From positions 62,001 to 126,000 of the forward strand of contig SADC01000932.1 in NCBI GenBank assembly GCA_004194705.1: DNA of 64,000 bases, read 5' to 3'. How positions within the stretch are numbered: the stretch's first letter is position 1; every line of letters starts with the position of its first letter. Below are positions 34,190-44,606 of this stretch, piece after piece. The notes under the pieces were generated by a model. That model saw nothing but the letters and a program-made list of their open reading frames with translations. It searched no databases and was not told the DNA's origin. The position numbers and the translations under genes are program-made. The stretch is from Ditylenchus dipsaci (Eukaryota > Nematoda > Chromadorea > Rhabditida > Anguinidae).

Positions 34190-34440
34190 GTGTAAAAATC
34201 TGACAGTTTTGTTGAATGGCTACGAGCCTGTAGATAAATTTGTTAGCAAACTCGAAAAATGTGAATAATTGCAGCTCGAGGAGCAAGACGATTCAGTAGA
34301 TCAACTAACAAAAACCACGGAACACATAGAGAGTGAATGTCTAAGCTTAAAAATCTGACTGGTCTCCAACAAGTTTATTCAAGCAAAACAGACGACTAAT
34401 TCAAGCAGCGCAGTGGTAATAACAGCAACGAGAAAGATAA
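34190..34440 (+). pseudogene. Gag-like C-terminal relic
   Basis: The broken frame reads NGYEPVDKFVSKLEKCE, then QLEEQDDSVDQLTKTTEHI and ESECLSLK, the helical pattern seen near the C-terminus of the capsid region in Gypsy gag. It may belong with the gag start at 32303, now separated by repeats, or be independent. Confidence 0.4.
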
Positions 34441-34497
34441 TTACTACGTCCGAATTTTCTTCAGTTAAGCATTATGACAATTGAATTTCGGCCAATG

Positions 34498-34563
34498 AAA
34501 ATCGGGCAAAGCAAAGTATTCCCTCAGCGGCTGCTGAGGGAATACTTTGCTTTGCCCGATTTT
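34498..34563. repeat. Perfect 31-bp hairpin with 4-nt loop
   Basis: Arms 34498-34528 and 34533-34563 are exact complements (AAAATCGGGCAAAGCAAAG... outward), with loop GGCT. It could be the residue of an inverted duplication or a transcribed hairpin; the sequence alone does not decide. Confidence 0.85.
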
Positions 34564-35289
34564 AAGAAAGATGAGAAAAAAAAAGTAAGTCCCGGCTTTC
34601 GGTTCGATCGCCGCCCTCTGCAGATCATTGAATCGAGCATTAGCGTTAAAGGCCAGCCAGCGTATTCCTCGCACAATCCATTATTCTGAAAACGTTATTG
34701 CAATAGATGTGATGAGAATTAAAGCCACCAAAAAGTAATATCACACCTGCATGATAGCTTTGTGACTCAACGAAATCCTATTTATTTGTTGACGTAGCAG
34801 CACATTTCAATGTCCACCTGCCATCTAGAAAGCGCACTCGACAGAAAGTCATCGAATATACATTGCAGTGGCCGAGTAGATTTCCTCTCTCAGTGTGATA
34901 GTTGTCCATATATAAAAGATCAAACCGAAAATTACAATAAAAACACGTTAAACCGGAGCATATTTAGATGAAGGAACTGTTCAAGGCTTGGACTTTAAAA
35001 TTGTCGCAATTCAAATTGTCGCAATTTGAATTGTCGCAACCTGATTTTGTCGCAATTTGAATTGTCGCAATTTGAATTGTCGCAATTTGAATTTGTCGCA
35101 ATTTGAATTGTCGCAAGCTGCTCCTGCCCCAGAAAACGTCTTTTAAAAAGGTCAGAAATTGAAGAGTCACTTGTTTTGGTAAAGATTTGGAAAAAATTTG
35201 AAAAAGTGTAATGAGTCGGTGTAACGAGTCGTCAATGCAACGAGTTGGTGTATCGAATCAGTGTTTGTAACGAGTCGGATGGCAGTCTT

Positions 35290-35506
35290 GTAGATGCCCG
35301 GTAGATCAAATTTGACTTTAAATTTATTTAAATTCAGGTTTGCCTACCGAAAAAGAGTTATTGGCTTTGGCTTTTTGAACCTGCTTTTTAGACTCCTCTT
35401 TCACACTTCAATTGTCTTTTCCTTTTTCATATTAAAAGCATTTTCTGATGAAGAATTAACCGGGGAATCCGAATTTAAAGTCAAATTTGAGCTATCGGGC
35501 ACCTAC
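35290..35506. repeat. Inverted-repeat MITE with GTAGATGCCCGGTAGATC ends
   Basis: GTAGATGCCCGGTAGATCAAATTTGAC at the left pairs with TCAAATTTGAGCTATCGGGCACCTAC at the right. The ORF across it has no domain features. Confidence 0.7.
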
Positions 35507-36051
35507 AGAAGTAAAATCATGGCGTGAACTCTCATTAAAAAAAATGTAACTTTTTATTAATTGCTTTGTATACCATAATTTTGTAGTCACATAGAGGCAA
35601 TCAATACTTTGTTAAATAGTCCTTTCTTTCAGCTATAAAATGAGTATAAGGCTACTTGGGTGACCCCACAAAAAATAATATTCATGGCCTAACTTATCAA
35701 ACAGCCTATTTTTTGAGACCTCTCAGCTTGAATTGGCTATAGCTTTAAAGTTTCGATTTTCTTTCGCCTATCATGTAGAACTATTATGTATGTAGAGCCT
35801 ATCATGTAGAGCACATTCAAAGGCACTTGTTTATCTCGAGGGACCCCTGCTTCGAAAACACGTTTTTATTAAAGTGACTGACTACTTAGATACCCACAAA
35901 GACTAATTAGACATATTATGACACAAACGTTTGATTTTGTCTTAATTTGCACTGGCCTAGTTTATGCCTGAGGTCTTGCCTATGCAAAAAAGTCGATTCT
36001 AAATAAGGGGTTCCCCAAGCAAACAAGTGCCCATTCCAAAGTACCTATATA

Positions 36052-36719
36052 CCGTATCTTCTGTATGAAGTCCCACGGGGAGTTATTGTTTAACCTCAAA
36101 AAGTGTGAAAATTTTGAGGTCGATTTCGAGATTTTATGTGCTCAGCCAACATCTGAAAAGTTGAATCAGAAAAACTCGTGGTGCAGTCCAACCTCGATAT
36201 AACGACACCCTCCAAAGTTCGTTCCCGCCTAGGGTCCGACACTTTTTTCAACCCAATTTTTGAATGTTTTCGTCAGTTTTGTTTTTACAGTCTGGTCCCA
36301 ATATCGTGAGGATTACGATTTAGCCGATTGTCTTTTGAAAAGAGAATAAATTTTGTGTTAAAAAAGTCAAAACTCGATATAACGAGACCTCTTTTTGAAA
36401 ACAGGTGTCGTTATATCGAGTTTTTACTTTTTTAATCTAAAATTTATTCGGCAAAATTGTAATACTCACGATATTTGGACCAGACTGTAAACACAGAACT
36501 GACAAAAATATTCGAAAATTGGGTTGAAAAAAGTGTCGGACTCTGGGCGGGAACGAACTTTTGGGGTGTCGTTATATCGAGGTTTGACTGTAACTAAGAA
36601 AACGCAAAAAACAGATTTGTAAAATATTTTCTCTAAGCTGGGGTATGAGGTCCATATAGGGGGGAGTTATTACAGAGAGGGAGTTATTAGAGAGGGGGAA
36701 CCTAATACAGAAAATACGG
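36052..36719. mobile_element. MITE, TA-target CCGTATTT family, containing a nested Tigger-like MITE
   Basis: CCGTATCTTCTGTATGAAG after TA (36050-36051) and complement AATACAGAAAATACGG before TA (36720-36721). The 36184-36590 Tigger-like element lies inside, so this copy is the older insertion. 36722-37953 holds AT-rich sequence and a G-rich strand at about 37640-37770, with no recognisable gene. Confidence 0.8.
36184..36590. mobile_element. Tigger/pogo-like MITE nested in another MITE
   Basis: CAGTCCAACCTCGATATAACG to the complement ending GGTTTGACTG. The right flank is TA; the left flank is TG, probably a mutated TA. An inner inverted pair of AACTCGATATAACG copies lies around 36370-36425. 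Confidence 0.85.
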
Positions 36720-37953
36720 TAGTCGCATGTAACAATCGGGCCATGGAGGGATATAGGAGGTTTCGTTATACCGAGCGTTCGTTCTATTGAGGTTCGAATG
36801 TATGGTATTTTGTATGGAATTTTCGTCGTACTCATAAATTTTCTAAGAACAGCAGCTGAAACTTAGAACAGCAGCTAAAACAAATTTGTGAACACTGCAA
36901 AAACTATCTATACTGCAAGCAAACGCCTGCTCACCAACCACCATTTCATGATCGCCTTATCACCACCATTAGTTCCATTGGCGCCTTGCATTTGTCAATA
37001 AAATTCCGTTTTATTGTTGTGCTTAAAAATTGTTGCTGTTGTTTATTCACGATACTATTATAAAAGCAATGCTGGGCTTGTTATTCCAAATCAGCATACT
37101 AGTGCTCTCTTTAACAAATTTTATTTCTGCTTCTATTTGGGTCAGTTGCATTTTTACTAGGGTTGTGAAGGGCTCGCCTTGAAATATCCAACCCAAAGCT
37201 CGATCCTCGAAAATTTTCAAAATTTCGAGAAGAGTCTTCGAAATCGAGGCTTTGCATCGTCAATCCTGCGCCTGATGCAAGATTGTGCATCAAATAAACT
37301 AGGGGAAACTTGTCAAAAACAAAAGTTTTCAAACATATGTTTTCTCAAAACGAAAGTCCTCCAGAAATTGCATTGGCGCCCCTGTTGTCTAAAAACGTCA
37401 AAAATTTTAATCACATGGTGCTGCAGCACACAGTATACAAAAAAAGTAAGACACATCAGTAATATCGATTTGGAGTGATTAAAAAATTCCGCTATTTTGA
37501 CTTTCTGGAGAACAGAAGGCAATTTCTTAAGAACTTTAATTTTTTATAAGTTTCCTCTAGCCATCAAATATCATAGAATGCAAAGATTTATTAGCGGGAG
37601 AAACTTAGTCGTCATTAAATACACCCCTCCCTAGTCGCGAGAAACGTGGGGAGGGGGGTGGGGGTGGTAGGTGAACAATTTTTTTGCGGTGGGAGGAGCG
37701 GGGTGAGGTATAAGGAAAATTTGGTCCAAAAGCGGGGGATGGTGAGGAGGGTAGGGAGGATATGGGAGGCCAATCCTAGTTTATAGTCCTCAGGACCTAG
37801 ATCTAGGATAAGGTGCTACTATAGCAGAAGTGCTACTTTAATTAACTACAGAGTTGTGGTGCCCTTCCGGTGTTAAAAAAGAGCCTATTAATCTACCTTA
37901 AATCTGTGAAACCAGAGCACCTGAATTTTTAATTAAAAGATGGCTTCATACTT

Positions 37954-38639
37954 GGGCGCTAGTAGCGAATACCCCCCCCCCCCCCAACAACTTTTTTTCA
38001 AAATTAGGTTTTAACCATTTCTAAGTAATTCTTATGCGCTGAAAACGATAAAAAGATGTTTTCGGGCATTTTCTGACATAAAAGTTGATTTTTATGAAAA
38101 AAAAATTTTGACCAAAATTCGACTTTTTGCCTTGGGGACCAAGGTAAACCACCTGAAAATGGTACCTAGAGTCCTAAAAGATGGGATTTGAACATATTTT
38201 TGTCAGCTGGGGCCTACCGCATAAAGAAACTCTGGTATGCATACATTTTTCATGCATCCAGAGTCACTTCCGAGTGATTTGTGTCTAAGGTATGTGGGTG
38301 TGCGCATCTCAACCCCAAGCAACCAAGCCCCCTGCGTCCCCTTCGGGACGCAGGGGGCTTGGTATATAATTCCGAGCAGGACTCTTGATCAGAAAATGCA
38401 TATGGAGACTCTTTTTGCCTAGCTCCAGTGACAGAACGAGGTAGAATAATACCTTGGTCCCCCAAGGCAAAAAGTCGGATCTTGGTCAAAATTTTTTCCA
38501 AAAATCAACTTTTTAGGTCAGAAAATGCCCGAAAACACATTTTTTATCGTTTTCAGCGCATAAGGATTACTTAGAAATGGTTAAAACCTGATTTTGAAAA
38601 AAAAATTGTTGGGGGGGGGGGGTATTCGCTACTAGGTCC
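37954..38639. mobile_element. Foldback element, CTAGTAG/C-tract family, 6-bp target duplication
   Basis: Left end GGGCGCTAGTAGCGAATACC and right end GGTATTCGCTACTAGGTCC. ATACTT flanks both sides (37948-37953, 38640-38645). The order of internal blocks matches 1185-1908, including C and G tracts, CTTGGGGACCAAGG palindromes and a GC-rich centre near 38330-38360. The tail of the core is shortened. Confidence 0.88.
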
Positions 38640-39030
38640 ATACTTGCAAATTTAGAATTTCATTATTGCGTTGTTGTTTCTTGCTGTTTTTTGTTGTATT
38701 TCAGAGCCAGAAATCATTCTAATAAGGATCTTTCGTGGACCTGATTTGACCTTGAAATTTTGAAATTTCAGGTCAAAGCTTCAGGGTGTTCAGATTGAAC
38801 AGGGCAAGCCGAAAAATTTCATGGACCTGTTGATGTTTTACACAAAATTTATATACGAATTCCTAGAATTGATTTATTGGCTGCGTAACGCACTATTTTG
38901 TTTGTTAAATATTGCGTAAATTGAAGGTGAACTTCTAATCTGATCCTGATCTACTAGGTGGTTTGCCCAATAATTACTGTCTTCAGTTTTTTTAAACTTT
39001 TTGAATTTTGTTTCAAAACTGTGCTTGTAG

Positions 39031-40378
39031 ATTGGTGAGGAATATTGGACAACTGTGCATTATGATGGCAGCATTGAGAGTTCCAGGTCCATCTCTGACT
39101 TTCTTCATTTCCCAGCCTCTGGAGCTGGACAGGAACAACAACAAAGTTTTGTCGCTTATTGGTAATTCTCTTGATAAACTTCAAATACAAAAAAGTAACA
39201 AATGAAAAGAAATGGGGCTGCAATTGACAAGGCAGCAAACTAACAGCATTATAAGTAACAAAAAATGCCAGCTATTTGAGATCAATAATTAAGGATGAGC
39301 ACCAATGAAACCTCAACTCCAGATGGTAGTTACGAAGCCTTTGGTCACGCATTTCCTAGCAAAAACCCTGATGATCCTGAAATATGTGCTAGATTTGTGG
39401 GGCCGACTCTGAAAACAAACAAATATGTGGTGGATTTAGAGTGCTGTCTCTCAAGAAAGATTCTGATGAAAAAAATCCGTAGGCTCATAAATAGACCCGA
39501 CACCAGCAGTCCTTCACTGCTTTTTAGGTTTGCCTTTGTCAAAAGTTCATTGGCCAACGAGGAACGAGCAGTGGAGTACTTGGATGTGCAGATCTCAAGG
39601 ATATCTCCGGCAGAAGCCAGGGACGAAAGTGGTCAGCCAGTATTCCCTGGTCAACCGCCATTCTTTGGCGGAGCTAAACTTAGAGATAGAACTGCTTATG
39701 GCGTTCACTCCGATGGATCTGTCGTCCAGGTCACTATTCTCTAAGGTTATTTGTGGCTGTCAAAATTTGTCTTATTTAACCCTATTCTGATAAAAAAAAA
39801 GTTAAAACCATTTGCCTTCATTCAGCAGATCATTTGTAGGTTTCCTATAAGGCCAAGCCAGCCAGCTACGTGCAGATGGTGGAGATCTTAGAGATGAAGT
39901 CGGGTGCACTGGAAATCGGTGTGGAGGAGTGGAAACCTCAAGAGCCACAAAATGGTCAGCAGCCTACGCCAGACTCTTCTTCCCTAATCTATGGCATAAG
40001 CCAGGAAGAAATACAAGAGCCACCAGAAGAAGAAGATGCTCGGATGGAAGACAACAGGCAGCAGACCTACCCTCACAGCAAATTCTAGAGCAGCAGCAAG
40101 AACGACTAGAAGAAGCAGAGACAACTCTGCTCTTGCCAACCACCACACTGAAACCAATCACTACTAGCACTACCTCAACAACCACCACATCAACCACTAC
40201 CCCTACTCCATCCACCACAACCAGCACTCCAAGCAGAAGCACAATCCAAGTTGTGTATGTGCAGCCCACAACTCCTCCAAGTACTACTACTACCACCCTT
40301 GCCCTTCCAACTACGACCACTGTCTTGTGGGTAAATGGAGGAGGTTTCGTGTTTAGAAAACCAACAACTACAAGGTAG
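39031..40378 (+). CDS. Unrecognised gene with Thr-rich mucin-like C-terminus
   Basis: Exons: 39031-39161, 39294-39729, 39840-40378 (TAG). The first two join in frame (phase 2). The product has an N-terminal piece (YWTTVHYDGSIE), a block with ECCLSRKILMKKIRR and AYGVHSDGSVVQ, an acidic Gln/Glu segment, then about 60 residues rich in Thr/Ser/Pro, ending LWVNGGGFVFRKPTTTR. The third exon needs a one-base shift near 40085-40087 for the acidic segment to continue into the Thr-rich part. Upstream exons are not found. Heavy Thr/Ser/Pro content suggests O-glycosylation and an extracellular role, but no signal peptide is visible. Family unknown. Confidence 0.55.
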
Positions 40379-40893
40379 ATTGCTGTCGTTGTATGGCCCA
40401 CACACACACTTACTGACACTTAAATTGACATTAAAATACAGGTTGTGACAAGAAATTCCCCGTTCTGAACAGGTCATATTTCTTTCACAGGCGATTTTCT
40501 AAATTCTGTTTTTGCCAATTGATTTTCTCGCCGACAATATTTTTTTGGTGTATAATGTCAAAAACACGATTTCTGTTTGGTCCTCACTATGGTTTGGGTC
40601 TTGCTGACATAGAAGCCATCCACACACCAGGTCTCAAATCACAGGTGGAACCAAACAAAAAATAATGTTTTTAACATTATCTACTTGTCTGTGAGAATAA
40701 ACAGACCGATGGTCTATTAAAACAGAATAATAAAAAATTATTTTTATTTCAAAACTTGAAAATTCTTTATACACCCCGAATGTGCATAGTGCCAAAAACC
40801 TAGGAAAAAAAGCTTATTTTAAGTCAAACTTGTGCACAATGCTTACTTTTTAGTATCATATATGCGTGTAAGCCATGAAAATCATGAGAATAG

Positions 40894-41085
40894 GTTTTTA
40901 ATTTAATCAAATTAAGTGAACCATCACTAACCACACTAGACTTAGCTGAACCAGAAGAGCTGTTGCCAGTGCATCATGAAGAAGACACTGAAGCACAACA
41001 AGATGAGGAATGGGTGCAGAGACTGCTGTTGCGTCGAAAAAAGAGGTTGCAGCAGGTTAGAAAGATGATAAAAAAGAGACTTTAG
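40894..41085 (+). CDS. Possible further exon, acidic then basic (unrecognised)
   Basis: An open frame reads EPEELLPVHHEEDTEAQQDEE, cut here at the acidic part, then WVQRLLLRRKKRLQQ, and ends at TAG after KKRL. An acceptor-like AATAG precedes it. It could be an alternative last exon of the gene at 39031 or part of another gene. Confidence 0.35.
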   Translation, partial: VFNLIKLSEPSLTTLDLAEPEELLPVHHEEDTEAQQDEEWVQRLLLRRKKRLQQVRKMIKKRL

Positions 41086-41523
41086 ACTGCTTTACTACTG
41101 AAACTATAAAAACAAATTCAACAACTGCCAATTTCTTAAATATTTTTTTTTATGTAAATTGTAAGAATACTGTTAAAAATAGGGTAAATTGTATTGAAAA
41201 AAGACAAAAAAGAAACAGAACATATAAAAAGCACAAAAAAATCTAGATTTTAGCAATTTTTTGAAGGAAACCTTATTTTGGTGACCATAATCTAGAATGT
41301 GGCGCAAAAAACGTGACAGTTTCGAAAACTATGTATCTCCAGAATTTTATTTTTAGTTTAGTTAAAAATTCCGAAAAATGAAACTTTTTCAAGTGTTTCG
41401 TTCGACCATTTGTTTTGTATAGAGGCAATATTTTTTTGTTCAAACGCCTAATCAAGAACTACGAAAATGGAATTAAAATTTATTGAAATCCCGAAAAAAG
41501 ATGTTCAAAATTGTAGTCTGACT

Positions 41524-43187
41524 CTTTAACACTCCGCCGGTCGATTGTAGTAATATGCACGATTGACCCAGTTTTTTGCGCTGAATCCGAATCCGGTGGC
41601 AGAATTCAGAAATTCCCCGTTTACAACGGGTAAACACCCCTTTAAAGTTAGGACACCAAAAATTGCCTGTCACCTGTTTGTTATGCTTTTTTGCATCATG
41701 ATAAAAAATCTTTATATATGTATTATAGCTTATCTGAAAGCTAGTGCAAAGGGCTTTTTAACGTCATATTTTATTATAAGTTATGATATAAATTATGGTG
41801 TAGGGAGGTCAATTAATATTTGTCTCAAAAATCCACTTTCAGGACTCTCGTCAAAAATAGGTTGTATCTTTTCGGTTACGTCATATATGTGAAAACAAGC
41901 ATTGTAGATGAAAGAGGACACAAAACTGCATTTAGTTGAGATTTGTTACAGACTTGGTGATTTAAAAATTTTTGGACAACTCAATTGTTTTTATTTTTCA
42001 AAAAAATCATTTGCAAGATATACATTAGCATCATTATTTCTCGAACGATGACCATAGCAAAATAGTTTTGCATTTTGTGCAATGCTTCTGCGAACGTTTT
42101 GGCAAGTGTAGCATTCTCGCCAGGCTGTTGTTGGTGAAAGTGAACTTCTTGTCACCATTTTGACAGGCTTCTTTTTATCTTCTAGGCGGCAGTTTGAACA
42201 CAGAGTTTGGTTTCCTGGCGTTCCTGGTGAAACAATAGCATCGAAGGCATCCAGCTCACTATCAAACTTTGCTGTAGCTCCCACTTGAATCTTTTGACTC
42301 TCAAAGGTTTCCGATGTCCCGTTGGCTTGGTTGCGACGCCAGTTGTTCTGATAGATTTCCTTTGCACAGTCAGTTACTGATTTCCCACCAATAAGATAGT
42401 CGTCTTCCGCTTGAAAGTCTTCTTCGGATGCATTTCGACTTCTTCGTATTCATCATCAGACATGTCACTATCAGAAATGCGAGTGTTGGATCCATTTGAA
42501 AATAACTATAAACAATGTTATTGTCCTTCAATCACGTAAAAAAAACCGACACAGACGATGACAAAAACCATTGTCAAAAATATAATGAAAGAGAATTTTT
42601 TGTGCAGTAAGTACCACATCTTATCTCTCTTATATCATATCTTATCTTTCAATGAGTGTTTTTTGAAAATTTTGAATAAAAATGAAGTGTATGATTTTCT
42701 CATTTTCTTGTGCATCTTAAAATAAATGGGTTGTCCAAAAATTTTAAATCACCAAGTCTGTAACAAATCTCAACTAAATGCAGTTTTGTGTCCTCTTTCA
42801 TCCTACAATGCTTGTTTTCACATATATGACGTAACCGAAAAGATACAACCTATTTTTGACGAGAGTCCTGAAAGTGGATTTTTGAGACAAATATTAATTG
42901 ACCTCCCTACACCATAATTTTATATCATAACTTATAATAAAATATGACGTTAAAAAGCCCTTTGCACTAGCTTTCAGATAAGCTATAATACATATATAAA
43001 GATTTTTTATCATGATGCAAAAAAGCATAACAAACAGGTGACAGGCAATTTTTGGTGTCCTAACTTTAAAGGGGTGTTTACCCGTTGTAAACGGGGAATT
43101 TCTGAATTCTGCCACCGGATTCGGATTCAGCGCAAAAAACTGGGTCAATCGTGCATATTACTACAATCGACCGGCGGAGTGTTAAAG
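41524..43187. mobile_element. Long inverted-repeat element, 457-bp arms, with central ORF
   Basis: Arms 41524-41980 and 42730-43187 are almost identical complements; an ORF in one arm reappears residue for residue in the other on the opposite strand. The ends read TTTAACACTCCGCCGGTCGA and complement. The 750-bp middle holds a minus-strand Cys-rich coding segment. No transposase motif was recognised. Confidence 0.9.
41991..42500 (-). CDS. Cys-rich ORF (zinc-ribbon-like) at the centre of the inverted-repeat element
   Basis: The minus-strand frame at 42284-41991 has CSNC, CYTC and a later Cys, a spacing that could bind zinc. Upstream codons to about 42500 add an acidic part (SDSDMSDDEYEEVE, then EEDFQAEDDYLIGG). 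Joining the two needs one extra base near 42452. A role in the element's mobility, or a captured host exon, are both possible. Not recognised. Confidence 0.45.
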
Positions 43188-43193
43188 GGGCAT

Positions 43194-43403
43194 GGTCACC
43201 TGTTGCAAATTTTTTCCCCGCCAATTCCTTTTTTCCGAATCATTGAACTTCTATGCGGATTTTTCAATTGGTTTCTAATTAAACTATACCTAAAATAACA
43301 TTCTAGGTCTTGTTTTGTTAGAAAGCAAGCTGAAAAATCCGTAAAGAAGTTCAATGATCAGGAAAAAAATTGAATCGGCGGAGACAAATAAAACAGGTGA
43401 GCA
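43194..43403. mobile_element. MITE with CATGGTCACCTGTT / AACAGGTGAGCATG ends
   Basis: CATGGTCACCTGTTGCAAATTTTTTCC at the left pairs with the right end; inner pairs are ATCATTGAACTTC and GAAGTTCAATGATC. A diverged relative lies at about 19451-19610. Confidence 0.65.
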
Positions 43404-43844
43404 TGACTTTTACATGACTTTTTGTAACGGCTTTTTCAGTAGTCATTGTTTGTCGAATCGAGGCGATCGACTTTCTCTTTGAAAGCCCTTTTATCTTAAC
43501 TACAATTTGATATATCACATGCATAATATTATAAATAAAATCTTGGAGATAAACAGTTTTCAAAAATGTCACGTTTTTTTGCGCTACCCTATAAATTTTA
43601 TTGTAGTAATTGCATCAATGACTCCCATTATTAGATAATCCTCCTGTAACTCAGATCGGTACTTTCCGCTGTGAGGTCGAGGTGTGATAAATGAATGTTT
43701 AGGTCTTTATAAACCGCAAGCAGTGTATAATTTGGGTTAGGATAGTTTGATTATACTATTAACCAAATTTTTAAAATTTAGGTTGTCGGGGCGTAAACGT
43801 TTTGCCAATGCAACTTTCGCCTATGAGATCATTTCGACAAGGAT

Positions 43845-44190
43845 GGTATTTAATTTTGCCCCCTAATTCGCTGAAAAATGCCCCCTAGTCAGAAATTTAA
43901 TTTTTAAGTTTATTTTTCAAAAAATTTTTGAGATGAAAATTTAAGAGGTTTGAATGAAGTAACTTTTGTTTTTCTCACATTTTTTCAAACCCCTGAATCT
44001 CTACATTTTTTCACTATTCAGTGGAGTTTGATAGCTCCGTATAAAGCTGAGATCTTGGGATACATGATAGTCAAAATAAATCTGAAAATAAACATAAAAA
44101 TAAAGAAAAACTTCAGTTTAAAATTAGGGGCATTGTTCAGCGAATTCGAGAGCATTTTTCAGTAATTAGGGGGCAAAATTAAATATTACC
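43845..44190. mobile_element. MITE with GGTA(A)TATTTAATTTTGCCCCCTAATT ends
   Basis: GGTATTTAATTTTGCCCCCTAATTCGCTGAAAA-like left arm pairs with TTTTTCAGTAATTAGGGGGC...TATTACC on the right. About 345 bp, non-coding. 44191-44606 shows no repeat or gene before the next start codon. Confidence 0.7.
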
Positions 44191-44606
44191 CTTTCGCCAA
44201 TGGAAGTATGTAGGACCTAGAAATCAGTATATAGACCATAGCTTTAAGTATTTTCCAAAGCTGTGAACATTTGTTTTTCCTGGAAAAGACACACTCGTTT
44301 AAAGAGTCTTTAAAAGTATCCATTTCAAATCCTTTACCGGCCCTACTGTTTTTATTTTCGAAAAGTGCAATAAACGGAGAATTTTGACTGTTTTCTGCAC
44401 TTAACTCCGTTAAAACAAGAAGCGCCTACACTATTGATTGTGGGGCAGAGAAGAAGCTAAACACATTGGCACACATGCCCGCTGGCTAGAGACTCACACT
44501 CTTCCTTATATTTACTGCTGCTTATTTGTGGCATGTTTTCAAAGTGACGTGGTCTTTTCTTGTCCACTACCACAAAATACTAAAATATTTTAAAAATAAT
44601 TAAAAT

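Larger units (their letters stand above)
33517..35128. mobile_element. Element with GGCAGGAGCAGCTTGCGAC ends and GTCGCAATTTGAA phrase-array arms
   Basis: GGCAGGAGCAGCTTGCGACAATTC starts at 33517; its complement ends at 35128. The left arm repeats TTGCGACAAATTCAAA-like phrases to about 33612. The right arm repeats GTCGCAATTTGAATT about seven times (34998-35118). The interior includes a gag-like relic and a perfect hairpin. No target duplication was found. A second, unrelated array (TGTAACGAGTCGGTG) follows at 35205-35280. Confidence 0.8.
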
